A DNA stretch of 64,000 bases from BP-133 sp040756995 (GTDB lineage Bacteria > Actinomycetota > Acidimicrobiia > IMCC26256 > BP-133): the NCBI GenBank assembly GCA_040756995.1, contig JBFLYK010000002.1, positions 124,001-188,000 of the forward strand, given 5' to 3'. Shown here one piece after another: positions 40,040-48,993 of this stretch. Position 1 is the first letter of the stretch, and every line of letters starts with the position of its first letter. The translations under genes and the position numbers were made by a program. Below the pieces are notes generated by a model that was not told the origin of the DNA, did no database searches, and worked only from the letters and a program-made list of their open reading frames with translations.

Positions 40040-41437
40040 TCAGAGCCCGTAGGCCTCGAGCAGGCGCAACCACACTTCACTCATGGTGGGAAAGGACGGG
40101 ACGGCGTGCCACAGCCGGTCGAGGGTCACCTCGCCGGCGATCGCCACCGTGGCCGAATGAAGCAACTCGGCGGTGGCCGGGCCGGTGAACGTGGCGCCGA
40201 CGAGCACGCCGCGCTCCTCGTCCACCACCAGCCGGCTCGTGCCGGTGAACCCCCGGCCGGCGACGGCGGCGGCGGCGACGCCGCCGGTGGGGTAGTCGAC
40301 GACCCTGACCTTCAGGTGGCGTTCAGTGGCCTGGGCGGCCGTGAGCCCGACGGCGCAGACCTGGGGGTCGGTGAACGTCACGCGGGGGACGACGTCGCGG
40401 CTGGACCGGTCGGTGACGGCCTTCCCGAGGATCACGTCACCGGCGATGCGGGCCTGGTACTTGCCCATGTGGGTCAGCAGCGCCAGGCCGTTGCAGTCGC
40501 CCACGGCGTACAGCCACCCGCCGGGAACGCCGATGGCCCGGAGACGATCGTCGACCTCGACCGGCCGGCCGGGCTCGAGCCCGACCACGTCGAGCCCGAC
40601 GGCGGCCGTGTTCGGTCGGCGGCCCACGGCCACGAGGATCTCGTCGGCTTCGATCACCGTGCCGTCGTCGAGGTCGGCCCGCAGCGGTGCGGCCGGCCCC
40701 GCCCGCTCGACGGCGGTCAGGCGCGCCCCGGTGATCACGCGAATCCCCTCGGCCTCGAAGGCGGCCCGCACCTCGTCGCCGGCGAACGGTTCCTCGCGGG
40801 GGAGGAGCCGGTCGAGCCCTTCCACCACGGTGACCTCGGCGCTGCCGAGGCGGCGCATGGCCTGGGCCATCTCCGCTCCGATCGCTCCGCCCCCGAGCAC
40901 GAGGAGGCGGCGGGGGATCTCCTTGGCGGCGGTGATGGTGCGGTTGTCCCACGGGGCGGCCTCGACCAGGCCGGGGATCGGGGGGAGGGCGGGCGAGGTG
41001 CCGGTGGCGAGCACGACGGCCCGCCGGGCGTCGAGCCGCCGGACGGTGCCGTCGGCGGTGTCGATCTCCACGATCCGCTCGCCGGCCAGGCGGGCGGCGC
41101 CGCGGATGAGCGTGATCCCCTTGTCGTCGAGCCAGGGAAGCTGGCCGGTGTCGTCCCAGTGGCCGGCGATGGCATCCCGCCGGCCGAGGGCGGCGGCGAC
41201 GTCGATTTCGCCGGTGACGGCGGCCGCTGCGCCGGGCACCCGGCGGGCGGCGGCTACGACCTCGCCGGGGCGCAGGAGCGCCTTCGACGGCATGCAGCCC
41301 CAGTAGGAGCATTCGCCGCCGACGAGCTCCCGTTCGACGATGGCCACCGCCAGGCCGCCGTCGGCGCACCGCCCGGCGGCGTTCTCTCCGGCCGGGCCGG
41401 CGCCGATCACGATGACGTCGAAGGTGTCGTGGTTCAT
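40040..41437 (-). CDS. Pyridine nucleotide-disulfide oxidoreductase
   Basis: A 465-residue flavoprotein of the dihydrolipoamide/mercuric reductase type. FAD motif VIVIGAGPAGENAA; redox-active Cys pair C-x4-C in GGECSYWGCMPSKALL; NAD(P) motif LVLGGGAIGAEMAQ; second FAD site LYAVGDCNG; and the C-terminal dimer His in LWHAVPSFPTMSE. The canonical HAHPT is HAVPS, so the acid-base pair may be altered. No lipoyl or metal-binding domain is fused. The start overlaps the glucosidase stop. Substrate unknown. Confidence 0.92.
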   Translation of the reverse strand: MNHDTFDVIVIGAGPAGENAAGRCADGGLAVAIVERELVGGECSYWGCMPSKALLRPGEVVAAARRVPGAAAAVTGEIDVAAALGRRDAIAGHWDDTGQLPWLDDKGITLIRGAARLAGERIVEIDTADGTVRRLDARRAVVLATGTSPALPPIPGLVEAAPWDNRTITAAKEIPRRLLVLGGGAIGAEMAQAMRRLGSAEVTVVEGLDRLLPREEPFAGDEVRAAFEAEGIRVITGARLTAVERAGPAAPLRADLDDGTVIEADEILVAVGRRPNTAAVGLDVVGLEPGRPVEVDDRLRAIGVPGGWLYAVGDCNGLALLTHMGKYQARIAGDVILGKAVTDRSSRDVVPRVTFTDPQVCAVGLTAAQATERHLKVRVVDYPTGGVAAAAVAGRGFTGTSRLVVDEERGVLVGATFTGPATAELLHSATVAIAGEVTLDRLWHAVPSFPTMSEVWLRLLEAYGL

Positions 41438-44040
41438 CACTGCTGCCTCGCTTCCGGAGCGGCCGGACGGGTGATGATCAGGTCGGCGACGAGGCCGGTC
41501 CAGCCGGTCTGGTGCGACGCCCCGAGACCCATGCCGGTGTCGCCGTGGAAGTATTCGTGGAACGGGATCATTCCGTGCAGCGCCGGATCGGTCTGGAACT
41601 TCTCGTAATCGCCGAAGACCGGGCGGCGCCCGTCCGCATCGTCGAGGAAGATCGAGACCAACCGGGCCGCCAGGTCGTCGGCGACCTCGTCGAGGGTCCG
41701 TGTCCGCCCGGAGCCGGCCGGGCACTCAACGGTGAAGCTGTCTCCGAAGTAGCGGGCGTAGCGGCGCAGCGCGTCGATGACGAGGTAGTTGACGGGGAAC
41801 CAGATCGGGCCCCGCCAGTTGGAATTCCCGCCGAACAGCCCGGTGGTCGACTCGCCCGGCTCGTAGTCGACGCTGGCCGACATGCCGGCCAGGTCGATGG
41901 AGAACGGGCGCTCCCGGTGGCTGGCGGCCAGCGCCCGCAGTCCGTGGGGGGAGAGGAACTCGGTCTCGTCGAGCATCGTGGTCAGGATCCGGCGCAGCCG
42001 GTCGGGGTCGACCATGGCCAGCAGCCGGCCTTCACTTCCGTCCCGGGTGAAGCGGTGGGCGACGTTGGCCGCGAAGGCCGGCTTGTGCTCGACGAACCAG
42101 CGGAACCGGCCGGCGAAGGCCGGTAGCCGGGCCAGTGTCGCTTCGCCCAGCGTCGTGGTGGCGCACAGCGGGAGGAGCCCGACCATCGAGCGCACCCGCA
42201 ACGGGTGTCGGGTACCGTCGGCGGTGCGGAGCACGTCGTAGTAGAAGCCGTCCTCGTCGTCCCACAGGCCGCGGTCGTGGATGGCCGAGGCGATGTAGGC
42301 GAAGTGCTCGAAGAACTTGGTGGCCAGGTCCTCGTAGGTGCCGTCGTGGTCGGCGAGGACGATGGCCATCTCCAGCAGATTGAGGCAGTACTTCCCCATC
42401 CAGGCGGTGCCGTCGCTCTGCTCGAGCACACCGTCGACCGGCAGGGTCGCCGACCGGTCGAGCGGGCCGATGTTGTCGAGGCCGAGGAAGCCGCCCTCGA
42501 ACACGTTGTGGCCTTCGCTGTCCTTGCGGTTGACCCACCAGGTGAAGTTCAGCAGCAGTTTGTGGAAGATCCGCTCCAGGAACTCGTAGTCGGTCGAGCC
42601 GTCGATCTCGAAGACCTTGAGCGCCGCCCAGGCGTGGACCGGCGGGTTGACGTCGCCGAAGGCCCACTCGTAGGCGGGCAGCTGCCCGTTGGGATGCATG
42701 TACCACTCCCGGCACATGAGCAGGAGCTGGTCCTTGGCGAAGTCCGGGTCGACGTGGGCCAGGGCCACGGTGTGGAAGGCCAGGTCCCAGGCGGCGTACC
42801 AGGGGTACTCCCAGGGGTCGGGCATCGAGATCACGTCGGCGTTGTTGAGGTGACGCCAGGCGGCGTTGCGGCCGTATCGGCGGCCATCGGGCGGTGGCGG
42901 TCCGGCCGGGTCACCCTCCAGCCAGCGATCGACGTCGTAGTGGAAGAACTGCTTGCCCCACAGCATCCCGGCCAGGGCCTGGCGGAGCACCTGCGCCTCG
43001 TCGGGGCCGGCCCCGGGCGGGGTGAGGGCGGCGTAGAAGGCGTCGGCCTCGGCTCGGCGCTGGTTGAGCGTCTTCGTGAACGGCGCGCCGAGGGACCCGC
43101 CCTCGGGGGCGAAGCGGAGTCGGATCTCGGTGGTGGCGCGGCCGGGGATGGTCAAGCGGTAGTGCAGCGCGCCCTTGGTGCCGGTGCCCTCGGGGTTGAC
43201 GGTGGCCGCGCCGTGGATGACGTGGTCGCCGATGCCGTCCTTGGGGAAGGGCGTCGATCCCTCCACACCCCACAGTCGCCCGGCGTTGGACTCGTTGTCG
43301 CAGGACAGGGTGACGGGGAAGCCGTCCCCGACCAGCGTCATGCGGCCGAGGGACCAGTGCTCGGCGATGAGGCGGCCGTCCTTGGCGGTGATGATCGGCT
43401 TGCGGTCGTCCAGACCCCACGACCAGGTGTTGCGGAACCACAGCGTGGGCAGCACGTCGATCGTGGCTTCGTCGGCTCCGGCGTTGCGGACGCTGACCAC
43501 GACGCAGAGGTCGTCGGGGGCGGCCTTGGCGTAGGTCACCTCGACGTCGAAGTAGCGGTCGTCGTCGAGGACGCCGGTGTCGATCAGTTCGTATTCGGGA
43601 TCGAGCCGGCCCCGGCGGCGGTTCTCGGCCACGAGTTCGCCGTACGGGAACTCTGCCTGGGGGTACAGCCACCGCCACCGCATGAACGAATGGGTCGGCG
43701 TGCTGTCGAGGTACCACCAGTACTCCTTGGCGTCTTCGCCGTGGTTGCCCTCGTTACCGGTGAGCCCGAAGATCCGCTCCTTCAGAATCGGATCCCGGCC
43801 GTTCCAGAAGGCGAAACCGAAGCAGAGTGTCTGGCGGTCGTCGCAGACGGCGGCCAGGCCGTCCTCGCTCCACCGGTAGGCCCGCGACCGGGCCTGGTCG
43901 TGGGAGAAGTGTTCCCACGCCTCGCCCGTGGCGCTGTAGTCCTCCCGCACGGTGCCCCAGGCCCGCTCGCTCACGTAGGGGCCCCACCGCTTCCACGCCG
44001 CCGGGTCGGCGGCCAGCCGTGCCTGCTCTGCGTTCGTCAT
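41437..44040 (-). CDS. GH63-type glucosidase
   Basis: An 867-residue cytosolic glycoside hydrolase of the GH63/MGH1-like group (alpha/alpha-six barrel), related to mannosylglycerate hydrolase and processing glucosidases. Features include ERAWGTVREDYS near the N-terminus, EYWWYLDSTPTHSFMRWRWLYPQ, the barrel segment MPDPWEYPWYAAWDLAFH (catalytic Asp region), EGGFLGLDNIGPLDRS and GNSNWRGPIWFPVNYLV (second acid region). The end carries HEYFHGDTGMGLGASHQTGWTGLVADLI. It is coupled to the reductase gene and divergent from the debranching-type gene, suggesting a shared glycan. Confidence 0.93.
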   Translation of the reverse strand: MTNAEQARLAADPAAWKRWGPYVSERAWGTVREDYSATGEAWEHFSHDQARSRAYRWSEDGLAAVCDDRQTLCFGFAFWNGRDPILKERIFGLTGNEGNHGEDAKEYWWYLDSTPTHSFMRWRWLYPQAEFPYGELVAENRRRGRLDPEYELIDTGVLDDDRYFDVEVTYAKAAPDDLCVVVSVRNAGADEATIDVLPTLWFRNTWSWGLDDRKPIITAKDGRLIAEHWSLGRMTLVGDGFPVTLSCDNESNAGRLWGVEGSTPFPKDGIGDHVIHGAATVNPEGTGTKGALHYRLTIPGRATTEIRLRFAPEGGSLGAPFTKTLNQRRAEADAFYAALTPPGAGPDEAQVLRQALAGMLWGKQFFHYDVDRWLEGDPAGPPPPDGRRYGRNAAWRHLNNADVISMPDPWEYPWYAAWDLAFHTVALAHVDPDFAKDQLLLMCREWYMHPNGQLPAYEWAFGDVNPPVHAWAALKVFEIDGSTDYEFLERIFHKLLLNFTWWVNRKDSEGHNVFEGGFLGLDNIGPLDRSATLPVDGVLEQSDGTAWMGKYCLNLLEMAIVLADHDGTYEDLATKFFEHFAYIASAIHDRGLWDDEDGFYYDVLRTADGTRHPLRVRSMVGLLPLCATTTLGEATLARLPAFAGRFRWFVEHKPAFAANVAHRFTRDGSEGRLLAMVDPDRLRRILTTMLDETEFLSPHGLRALAASHRERPFSIDLAGMSASVDYEPGESTTGLFGGNSNWRGPIWFPVNYLVIDALRRYARYFGDSFTVECPAGSGRTRTLDEVADDLAARLVSIFLDDADGRRPVFGDYEKFQTDPALHGMIPFHEYFHGDTGMGLGASHQTGWTGLVADLIITRPAAPEARQQ

Positions 44041-44147
44041 GTCGGCTGTTGTCTGGTCGGGCGGCGAGGCGTTACGCGCCGCGGCCCGAAATCTTGCCGG
44101 CCTGCCCCGGGATGCAACGTTTCGGCGCTCGGCAAGACGGAACCGTC

Positions 44148-46112
44148 ATGATCGAACTGCGTTACGGGCGGCAGGTGACCGGCGATCTGCAGGCGGCCGG
44201 TGAGCGGGAGTGGCTGGTCGGCGACGGCCTCGGCGGCTTCGCCATGGGCACGGCGGCCGGCCTGAGGACCCGGCGCTACCACGGCCTGCTGGTGGTGGCC
44301 GGTGTCGGTGCCGCCGCGCCCGGCGGCCGTCACCTCGCTCTGGCCGCCGTCGACCCGGTGGTGGTGATCGGCGACCGACGCTGGTCGCTCGGCGTCCACG
44401 AGTGGGCCGATGGCACCGTGGCTCCCGACGGCCACGTCCGCCTCGAGTCGTTCACGTTGCGGGACGGGCTCCCGGTGTGGCGCTGGTCGCTGGGCGACGT
44501 CGTCGTCGAGCGGGAACTGGCGCTGGTGCGGGGCCGACCGGCGGTCGGGATCGTTCACCGTGTCGTTCGCTCCGGAGCCGGACCGGTCCGGCTCGAACTC
44601 GGCGTGCTCGGCACCTGGCGCGACATCCACGGCGAGCGCTTCGCCGGCGCCGACCCGGCGGTGGAGGCGGTCGACGGCGGCTTCGTCTTCGAAGGCGCCT
44701 GGCGCATGCGGGGTCCCGGCTTCGAGCCCGCCGGGAGCTGGTACCGCGGTGCCCGCCACCGGGCCGAAGCCGAACGTGGCCTCAACCCGGTCGAAGACCT
44801 GTGGCACTGCGGCCGCTTCACCGCCACCCTGGCGTCCGGTCAGGAGATCGGGGTCGAGGCGTGGGCCAGTGGGGGAGCGGACGGACGGTTCGCGGACCTG
44901 GCCGAGCCGCCCCCGTCGGCGGCCGGCATCGTCGCCGCCGTCCGGGACCGGGTCGTCACCGTCTGCCGCCGGGCCGGTGCCTCCGACGACGTCGAACGGC
45001 ATCTGGCGGTGGCGGCCGACCAGTTCGTCGTTGCCGGCCCCACGGTGGTGGCGGGCTATCCGTGGTTCGGGGACTGGAGCCGCGACACGTTCACGTCCTA
45101 CGAGGGCCTGCTGCTGGACACCGGCCGCTTCGATGAAGGACGGGCCCTGATCGAGCGGGCGGCGGCCTCCGTCTCCGAAGGGATGCTGGCCAACACCGCT
45201 GACGCCGGCGGCACCGAGTACAACACGGTGGACGGCACCCTGTGGTTCCTCCACGCGCTGCACCGCCACGTGGAACGGACTGGTGATCTCGACCTCGCCG
45301 CCTCGCTCGCGCCCACGCTGCAGTCGATCGTGAAGCACCACGAGGCCGGGACCCGCTTCGGCATCCGGGTCGACGACGACGGCCTGCTGATGCAGGGCGC
45401 CCCCGGCTGGGCGCTGACCTGGATGGACGCCCGGGTCGACGGCGTGCCGGTCACCGGCCGCCACGGCAAGCCCGTCGAGGTGAACGCCTTGTGGATCAAC
45501 GGTCTCGCCGCGGTTCGCGACCTGTTCGGCCGCATCGGGTCCGACGCATCAGACCTGGAGAGCCTGCTGCACAAGGCCCGCGCCGCCTTCGCCGGCCGGT
45601 TCGTCCGCCCCGACGGTCTCGGACTCTTCGACGTCGTCGACCCCGGCGGGCCGGACGACGCCGCCCTCCGGCCCAACCAGCTCCTCGCCGTCTCGCTGCC
45701 CAATGCTCCACTCGGCCCGACCAGTGCCGCCGCCCGGTCCGCCGTCGCCGCCTGCCGTTCGCTCGTCACCTCGCTCGGACTGCGCTCCCTCGCCGCTGGT
45801 TCGGACGGGTACACCGGCCGGCACCGGGGCGGCCCCGCCGAGCGCGACCGCGCCTACCACCAGGGAACCGTCTGGCCCTGGCTCATCGGCCCCTGGGTCG
45901 AGGCAGCGGCCAAGGTGGGCTTCGACACCACCGGTGCCGTCGACGGCCTCGAAGCCCATCTCGGCGAATGGGGTCTGGGCTCGGTGTCGGAGACGGCCGA
46001 CGGCGACCCGCCCCACGGCGCCACCGGCTGTCCCTTCCAGGCCTGGTCCGTCGCCGAGCTCCTCCGGGCCCGCCGCCTGCTTGCCCGGGCTCAGCGGGCA
46101 GGTGCGGCTTGA
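44148..46112 (+). CDS. Glycogen debranching-type enzyme (GH133-like)
   Basis: A 654-residue protein of the amylo-alpha-1,6-glucosidase family. The N-terminal domain is typical (REWLVGDGLGGFAMGTAAGLRTRRYHGLLV). The alpha/alpha barrel has VVAGYPWFGDWSRDTFTSYEGLLL with the catalytic Asp region, ANTADAGGTEYNTVDGTLWFL, the general acid region APGWALTWMDARVDG and RAYHQGTVWPWLIGPWVEA. It would release alpha-1,6-linked glucose from glycogen limit dextrin. It is divergent from the GH63 gene across a 107-base gap. It ends just before the first operator-controlled unit of the phasin-like system. Confidence 0.93.
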   Translation: MIELRYGRQVTGDLQAAGEREWLVGDGLGGFAMGTAAGLRTRRYHGLLVVAGVGAAAPGGRHLALAAVDPVVVIGDRRWSLGVHEWADGTVAPDGHVRLESFTLRDGLPVWRWSLGDVVVERELALVRGRPAVGIVHRVVRSGAGPVRLELGVLGTWRDIHGERFAGADPAVEAVDGGFVFEGAWRMRGPGFEPAGSWYRGARHRAEAERGLNPVEDLWHCGRFTATLASGQEIGVEAWASGGADGRFADLAEPPPSAAGIVAAVRDRVVTVCRRAGASDDVERHLAVAADQFVVAGPTVVAGYPWFGDWSRDTFTSYEGLLLDTGRFDEGRALIERAAASVSEGMLANTADAGGTEYNTVDGTLWFLHALHRHVERTGDLDLAASLAPTLQSIVKHHEAGTRFGIRVDDDGLLMQGAPGWALTWMDARVDGVPVTGRHGKPVEVNALWINGLAAVRDLFGRIGSDASDLESLLHKARAAFAGRFVRPDGLGLFDVVDPGGPDDAALRPNQLLAVSLPNAPLGPTSAAARSAVAACRSLVTSLGLRSLAAGSDGYTGRHRGGPAERDRAYHQGTVWPWLIGPWVEAAAKVGFDTTGAVDGLEAHLGEWGLGSVSETADGDPPHGATGCPFQAWSVAELLRARRLLARAQRAGAA

Positions 46113-46156
46113 CTTCGGTTTACGCAACATGTAAGGATGAGCTACGCGGTGCGTAA
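46109..46156 (+). promoter_or_regulatory. Promoter with two TTACGC palindromes (unit A)
   Basis: TTGACT (46109-46114) is followed after 5 bases by palindrome TTACGC-AAC-ATGTAA (46120-46134), whose right half supplies a TAAGGA-like -10. A second copy, CTACGC-GGT-GCGTAA, lies at 46142-46156, centres 22 bp apart. A repressor bound here would cover the promoter. The same design recurs before the three other phasin-like genes. Confidence 0.75.
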
Positions 46157-46187
46157 AGCACCAGAGCTCTTGAAGGAGGGCGGAGCG

Positions 46188-46397
46188 ATGACCGCCAACG
46201 ACCTGCATGGACTCGAGGGCCGCCAGGTGAGCGTGGCCCTGCGGAATGGATGCCGGATCGACGACTGCCAGCTCGTGGCCGCCCCCCGGGCGGCGGCCAG
46301 GACGCTCTGGCTGTTCAGCAACGGCCAGGACGTGTTCGTCTCCCAGTCGGACGTCGTGGACATCTGGGAAGTGACCTGTACCGCCCGCGCCGCCTGA
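46188..46397 (+). CDS. Small Sm/SH3-like beta protein
   Basis: A 69-residue protein, mostly beta by pattern: LEGRQVSVALRNGCRIDDCQLV, TLWLFSNGQDVFVSQSDVVDIWEV. The alternating strands suggest a small Sm-like or SH3 barrel, with two cysteines. No family recognised. AAGGAGG precedes the ATG; a longer in-frame start at 46137 would place the operator inside the gene and is rejected. It is the first gene of unit A, directly upstream of phasin-like protein 1. Confidence 0.65.
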   Translation: MTANDLHGLEGRQVSVALRNGCRIDDCQLVAAPRAAARTLWLFSNGQDVFVSQSDVVDIWEVTCTARAA

Positions 46398-46443
46398 GGC
46401 AAACTTGAGCCGCCTCCGCCAGGGGGCCGGTAGGGGGAGTGTG

Positions 46444-46707
46444 ATGGGAAGCAAGCGTCGGGGCAACACGTTCACCCGCTTTCTGGAGGACATCGTCGAC
46501 GACACGAAGGACTTCGTCGACGACCTGATCGACCGGGCCAAGGACGTGGAAGAGGACACGAGGGACGCCGTTGTCGACCTCGTCGATGACGACGACGAGA
46601 CCGAAGAGCGGGAGGCCGACGAGGCGGCGGCGCTGCGGAAGCAGCTCGACGAGCTGCGGGCCAAGATCGACCAGCTGACCGCCATGCAGAAGGGCGCGTC
46701 CGACTAA
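46444..46707 (+). CDS. Phasin-like helical protein 1
   Basis: An 87-residue protein with a basic start (MGSKRRGN), an amphipathic helix TFTRFLEDIVDDTKDFVDDL followed by DRAKDVEEDTRDAVVDLV, an acidic hinge and a C-terminal coiled coil LRKQLDELRAKIDQLTAMQ. Three paralogues lie within 7.5 kb. The repeated VDD-x-KD-x-VDD pattern gives a charged/hydrophobic face suited to binding a granule or membrane surface, as phasins do. GGGGGAG precedes the ATG. PhaR-type gene 46721 follows after 13 bases. Confidence 0.85.
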   Translation: MGSKRRGNTFTRFLEDIVDDTKDFVDDLIDRAKDVEEDTRDAVVDLVDDDDETEEREADEAAALRKQLDELRAKIDQLTAMQKGASD

Positions 46708-46720
46708 CCGCCACCGCACC

Positions 46721-47296
46721 ATGGCCACGGAGCCGAAATCCCGCCGCCGGCGTCGCAAGAAGGTCCTGCGCAAGAACGATGGATCGCTCTACGACGTGAC
46801 GGAGGGGCGCCGGATCAGCCCCGGCGAGTTGCGCGACTACGTGCGCGACGGCGGTCTGTTCGAGGCCCGCCGGCAGGAGAACGGCGCCGACTGCACCTAC
46901 GAGGTGCTCCAGGGCGTGCTGGGAGTGGGATTGCTGGAGAACATGCTGCCCGGGATGGGCGGCGGTTCCCTTCCCGGCCTCGGCGGTCTGGGCAGCCTGG
47001 CGGGCGGCGGGCCGCTGGCGGCGTTGGGCGGCGGGGGCGCTCTCAGCGACCTGGCCCGCCTGGTGAGCGAGCGCGTCGCCCGGAGCGCCGACAGTGACGA
47101 CGACTGGGAGGTACCGCGCCGGCGATCGCACCGGCGCCCGTCCGCCGACTGGGACCGGGACGACGGCGACTGGAGCGGTGCATCGGGCCGCGCCCGCCGC
47201 CGCCGCGACTCCGACTGGGCGTCGGACCGCGACTGGGGGTCGGACGCCGACCGGACGTCCGACCCTGACTGGGCGTCCGACCCGGACTTCGAGTGA
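46721..47296 (+). CDS. PhaR-type (PHB_acc_N-like) protein with repetitive tail
   Basis: A 191-residue protein. Residues 12-65 match the PHB/PHA accumulation regulator DNA-binding pattern (VLRKNDGSLYDVTEGRRISPGELRDYVRDGG, then ADCTYEVLQGVL). A Gly/Leu-rich hydrophobic segment (LPGMGGGSLPGLGGLGSLAG) comes next. The last 50 residues are an Arg/Asp/Trp-rich repeat of DSDWASD-like units, very unusual for a regulator. It may bind the TTACGC palindromes and also associate with granules. It is the third gene of unit A. Confidence 0.75.
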   Translation: MATEPKSRRRRRKKVLRKNDGSLYDVTEGRRISPGELRDYVRDGGLFEARRQENGADCTYEVLQGVLGVGLLENMLPGMGGGSLPGLGGLGSLAGGGPLAALGGGGALSDLARLVSERVARSADSDDDWEVPRRRSHRRPSADWDRDDGDWSGASGRARRRRDSDWASDRDWGSDADRTSDPDWASDPDFE

Positions 47297-47349
47297 CCGG
47301 GCCGCGCCGCCTCCTTCCTCGCCGGATTACCCGGCGATAACCTCGGGCC

Positions 47350-48891
47350 GTGAACGTCGCGCGCGCCCGGTACGTGGGCCGCACCGTTGGTGGCCTGCTG
47401 ACCGGTGAAATCGGTCGGGCGGTAGGCCTGCGGGCCACCGTCGGCGGTGACGGCGACGACCGGCCCGACCGGCAGCAGCAGCGGGCCCGGGCCGTCCGCC
47501 AGGCCCTCGAGGACCTGGGCCCCCTCTACATCAAGGTCGGGCAGATGCTCTCGACCCGGCCCGACATCTGCCCCGAGTACCTGATGAAGGAGTTCGAGCA
47601 CCTCCACGCCAAGGTCTCGGTCACGCCCTTCACCGAGTTTGAGCCCGTCCTCGAAGACGAGCTCGGGCGGGACTGGAAGCGGTACTTCCGGGAGGTGAAG
47701 ACGGAGCCGCTGGGGTGCGCCTCCCTGGCCCAGGTGTACTACGTGGTGCTCAAGTCGGGCCGGCCGGCGGTGGTGAAGATCCAGCGGCCCGGTGTCCAAC
47801 AGGCGATGCTCGACGACATGGCCCTCCTGGCCAACCTCGTGAAGCGGCTGGCCAAGCGCATGCCCGACTTCAACGACGTGATGGACCTCGAGGCCATGCT
47901 CGACGTGGTCTTCTCCTCGATGCGGCCGGAGCTCGACTTCACCATTGAAGCGGAGAACATGGACGACTTCCGGGACCGGGTGGAGGATTTCGACACCCTC
48001 AACATCCCCGAGGTCCTCTACGCCACCCCCCGGGTGCTGGTGCAGAGCCTGGCGCCGGGCAAGTCGATCCGGGACGTGAACCGGGAGGACTTTCCCGAGG
48101 AACAACGGGAGGCGATCGGGCGCGACCTGATGACCTTCATGTTCTGGGGCTACTTCGTGGACCGGAAGTTCCACGCCGACCCGCATCCCGGCAACGTCTT
48201 CATCTCCCCGGAGGGCGAGGCCAACATCATCGACTGGGGCATGGTGGGCAAGGTCGACCTCAACCTGTCGATCGCCCTGTCGGTCATCCTCCTCAGCATG
48301 GGGCTCAACGACGGCACCACCCTGGCCCGGACGTGGATCGAGATGGGGCGGGCCACCAAGCGGGCCGACATCGCCGGGTTCATCAACGACATGGGGCGCT
48401 TCGTGCCGGGCATCGCCGGGCAGTCGCTGGAGCGGTTCAATTTCGGTGTCCAGCTGACCAGCATCCTCAAGTTCTCCAGCAAGCGGGGGATCGCCACCAG
48501 CCCGATGGTGGCCATCCTCGGCAAGTCGTTCGCCAACGCCGAAGGATCGATCCGCTACCTCGCTCCGGGCCTGTCGATCACCGACATCTTCGAAGACGAG
48601 TTCAAGCTGATATCCCAGGAGATCGCCCGGGAGATGCTGGGCCGGGACGCCATGGCCCGTTCCGCTGCCCAGGCCTTCCTCATGGGCTTCAACGGGCCGG
48701 GTCAGCTGCGGTCGATCATGGCCGACATGGCCAACCGCGACACCACCATGCGCCTCGGCGAGGACATGAGCATGCGGTCCCGTCACGAGGACCGGGCCGA
48801 CGCCCGGGCCCGGCAGTGGCGCCGGGCTGCCTTCGGGGCGGCGCTGGCCGGGCTCTGGCTCGACCGCCGGCGCCGTTCCTCCGCGGTCTAG
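47350..48891 (+). CDS. ABC1/UbiB family kinase-like protein
   Basis: A 513-residue atypical kinase of the ABC1/ADCK/UbiB family. The family-specific KxGQ motif is in LGPLYIKVGQMLSTRPD. The A-rich loop region reads PLGCASLAQVYYVVLKSG, the ATP Lys is in AVVKIQRPGV, the catalytic HxD-type loop is FHADPHPGNVF and the metal Asp is in IIDWGMVG. A hydrophobic-basic C-terminal tail may touch membranes. Members act in quinone or lipid metabolism. It lies 53 bases after PhaR-like 46721 and precedes phasin-like gene 2, so a role at lipid-like granules is possible. Confidence 0.9.
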   Translation: MNVARARYVGRTVGGLLTGEIGRAVGLRATVGGDGDDRPDRQQQRARAVRQALEDLGPLYIKVGQMLSTRPDICPEYLMKEFEHLHAKVSVTPFTEFEPVLEDELGRDWKRYFREVKTEPLGCASLAQVYYVVLKSGRPAVVKIQRPGVQQAMLDDMALLANLVKRLAKRMPDFNDVMDLEAMLDVVFSSMRPELDFTIEAENMDDFRDRVEDFDTLNIPEVLYATPRVLVQSLAPGKSIRDVNREDFPEEQREAIGRDLMTFMFWGYFVDRKFHADPHPGNVFISPEGEANIIDWGMVGKVDLNLSIALSVILLSMGLNDGTTLARTWIEMGRATKRADIAGFINDMGRFVPGIAGQSLERFNFGVQLTSILKFSSKRGIATSPMVAILGKSFANAEGSIRYLAPGLSITDIFEDEFKLISQEIAREMLGRDAMARSAAQAFLMGFNGPGQLRSIMADMANRDTTMRLGEDMSMRSRHEDRADARARQWRRAAFGAALAGLWLDRRRRSSAV

Positions 48892-48924
48892 CGGAATTTT
48901 TCACAGGAAATCCCGGAACCACCC

Positions 48925-48966
48925 TTGACGGTTCTTACGCGGTGTGTAAGATTACGCACAGCGTAA
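48925..48966 (+). promoter_or_regulatory. Promoter with two TTACGC palindromes (unit B)
   Basis: TTGACG (48925-48930), 16-base spacer and TAAGAT (48947-48952) form a good housekeeping promoter. Palindrome TTACGC-GGT-GTGTAA (48935-48949) fills the spacer and enters the -10. A perfect palindrome TTACGC-ACA-GCGTAA follows at 48952-48966, centres 17 bp apart. Binding would block RNA polymerase. Confidence 0.8.
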
Positions 48967-48993
48967 ACAACGACGAGACAAGGAGATCCCGCC

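Noticed and set aside
44069..44083. TTACGC followed by GCC and GCGGCC near the debranching-enzyme gene
   Set aside because: Only one half matches the palindrome and no TTGAC box is in position, so it is not counted as an operator.
46137..46187. Upstream in-frame start for the Sm-like protein
   Set aside because: It would translate through the second palindrome and lacks a ribosome site, while the ATG at 46188 has AAGGAGG.
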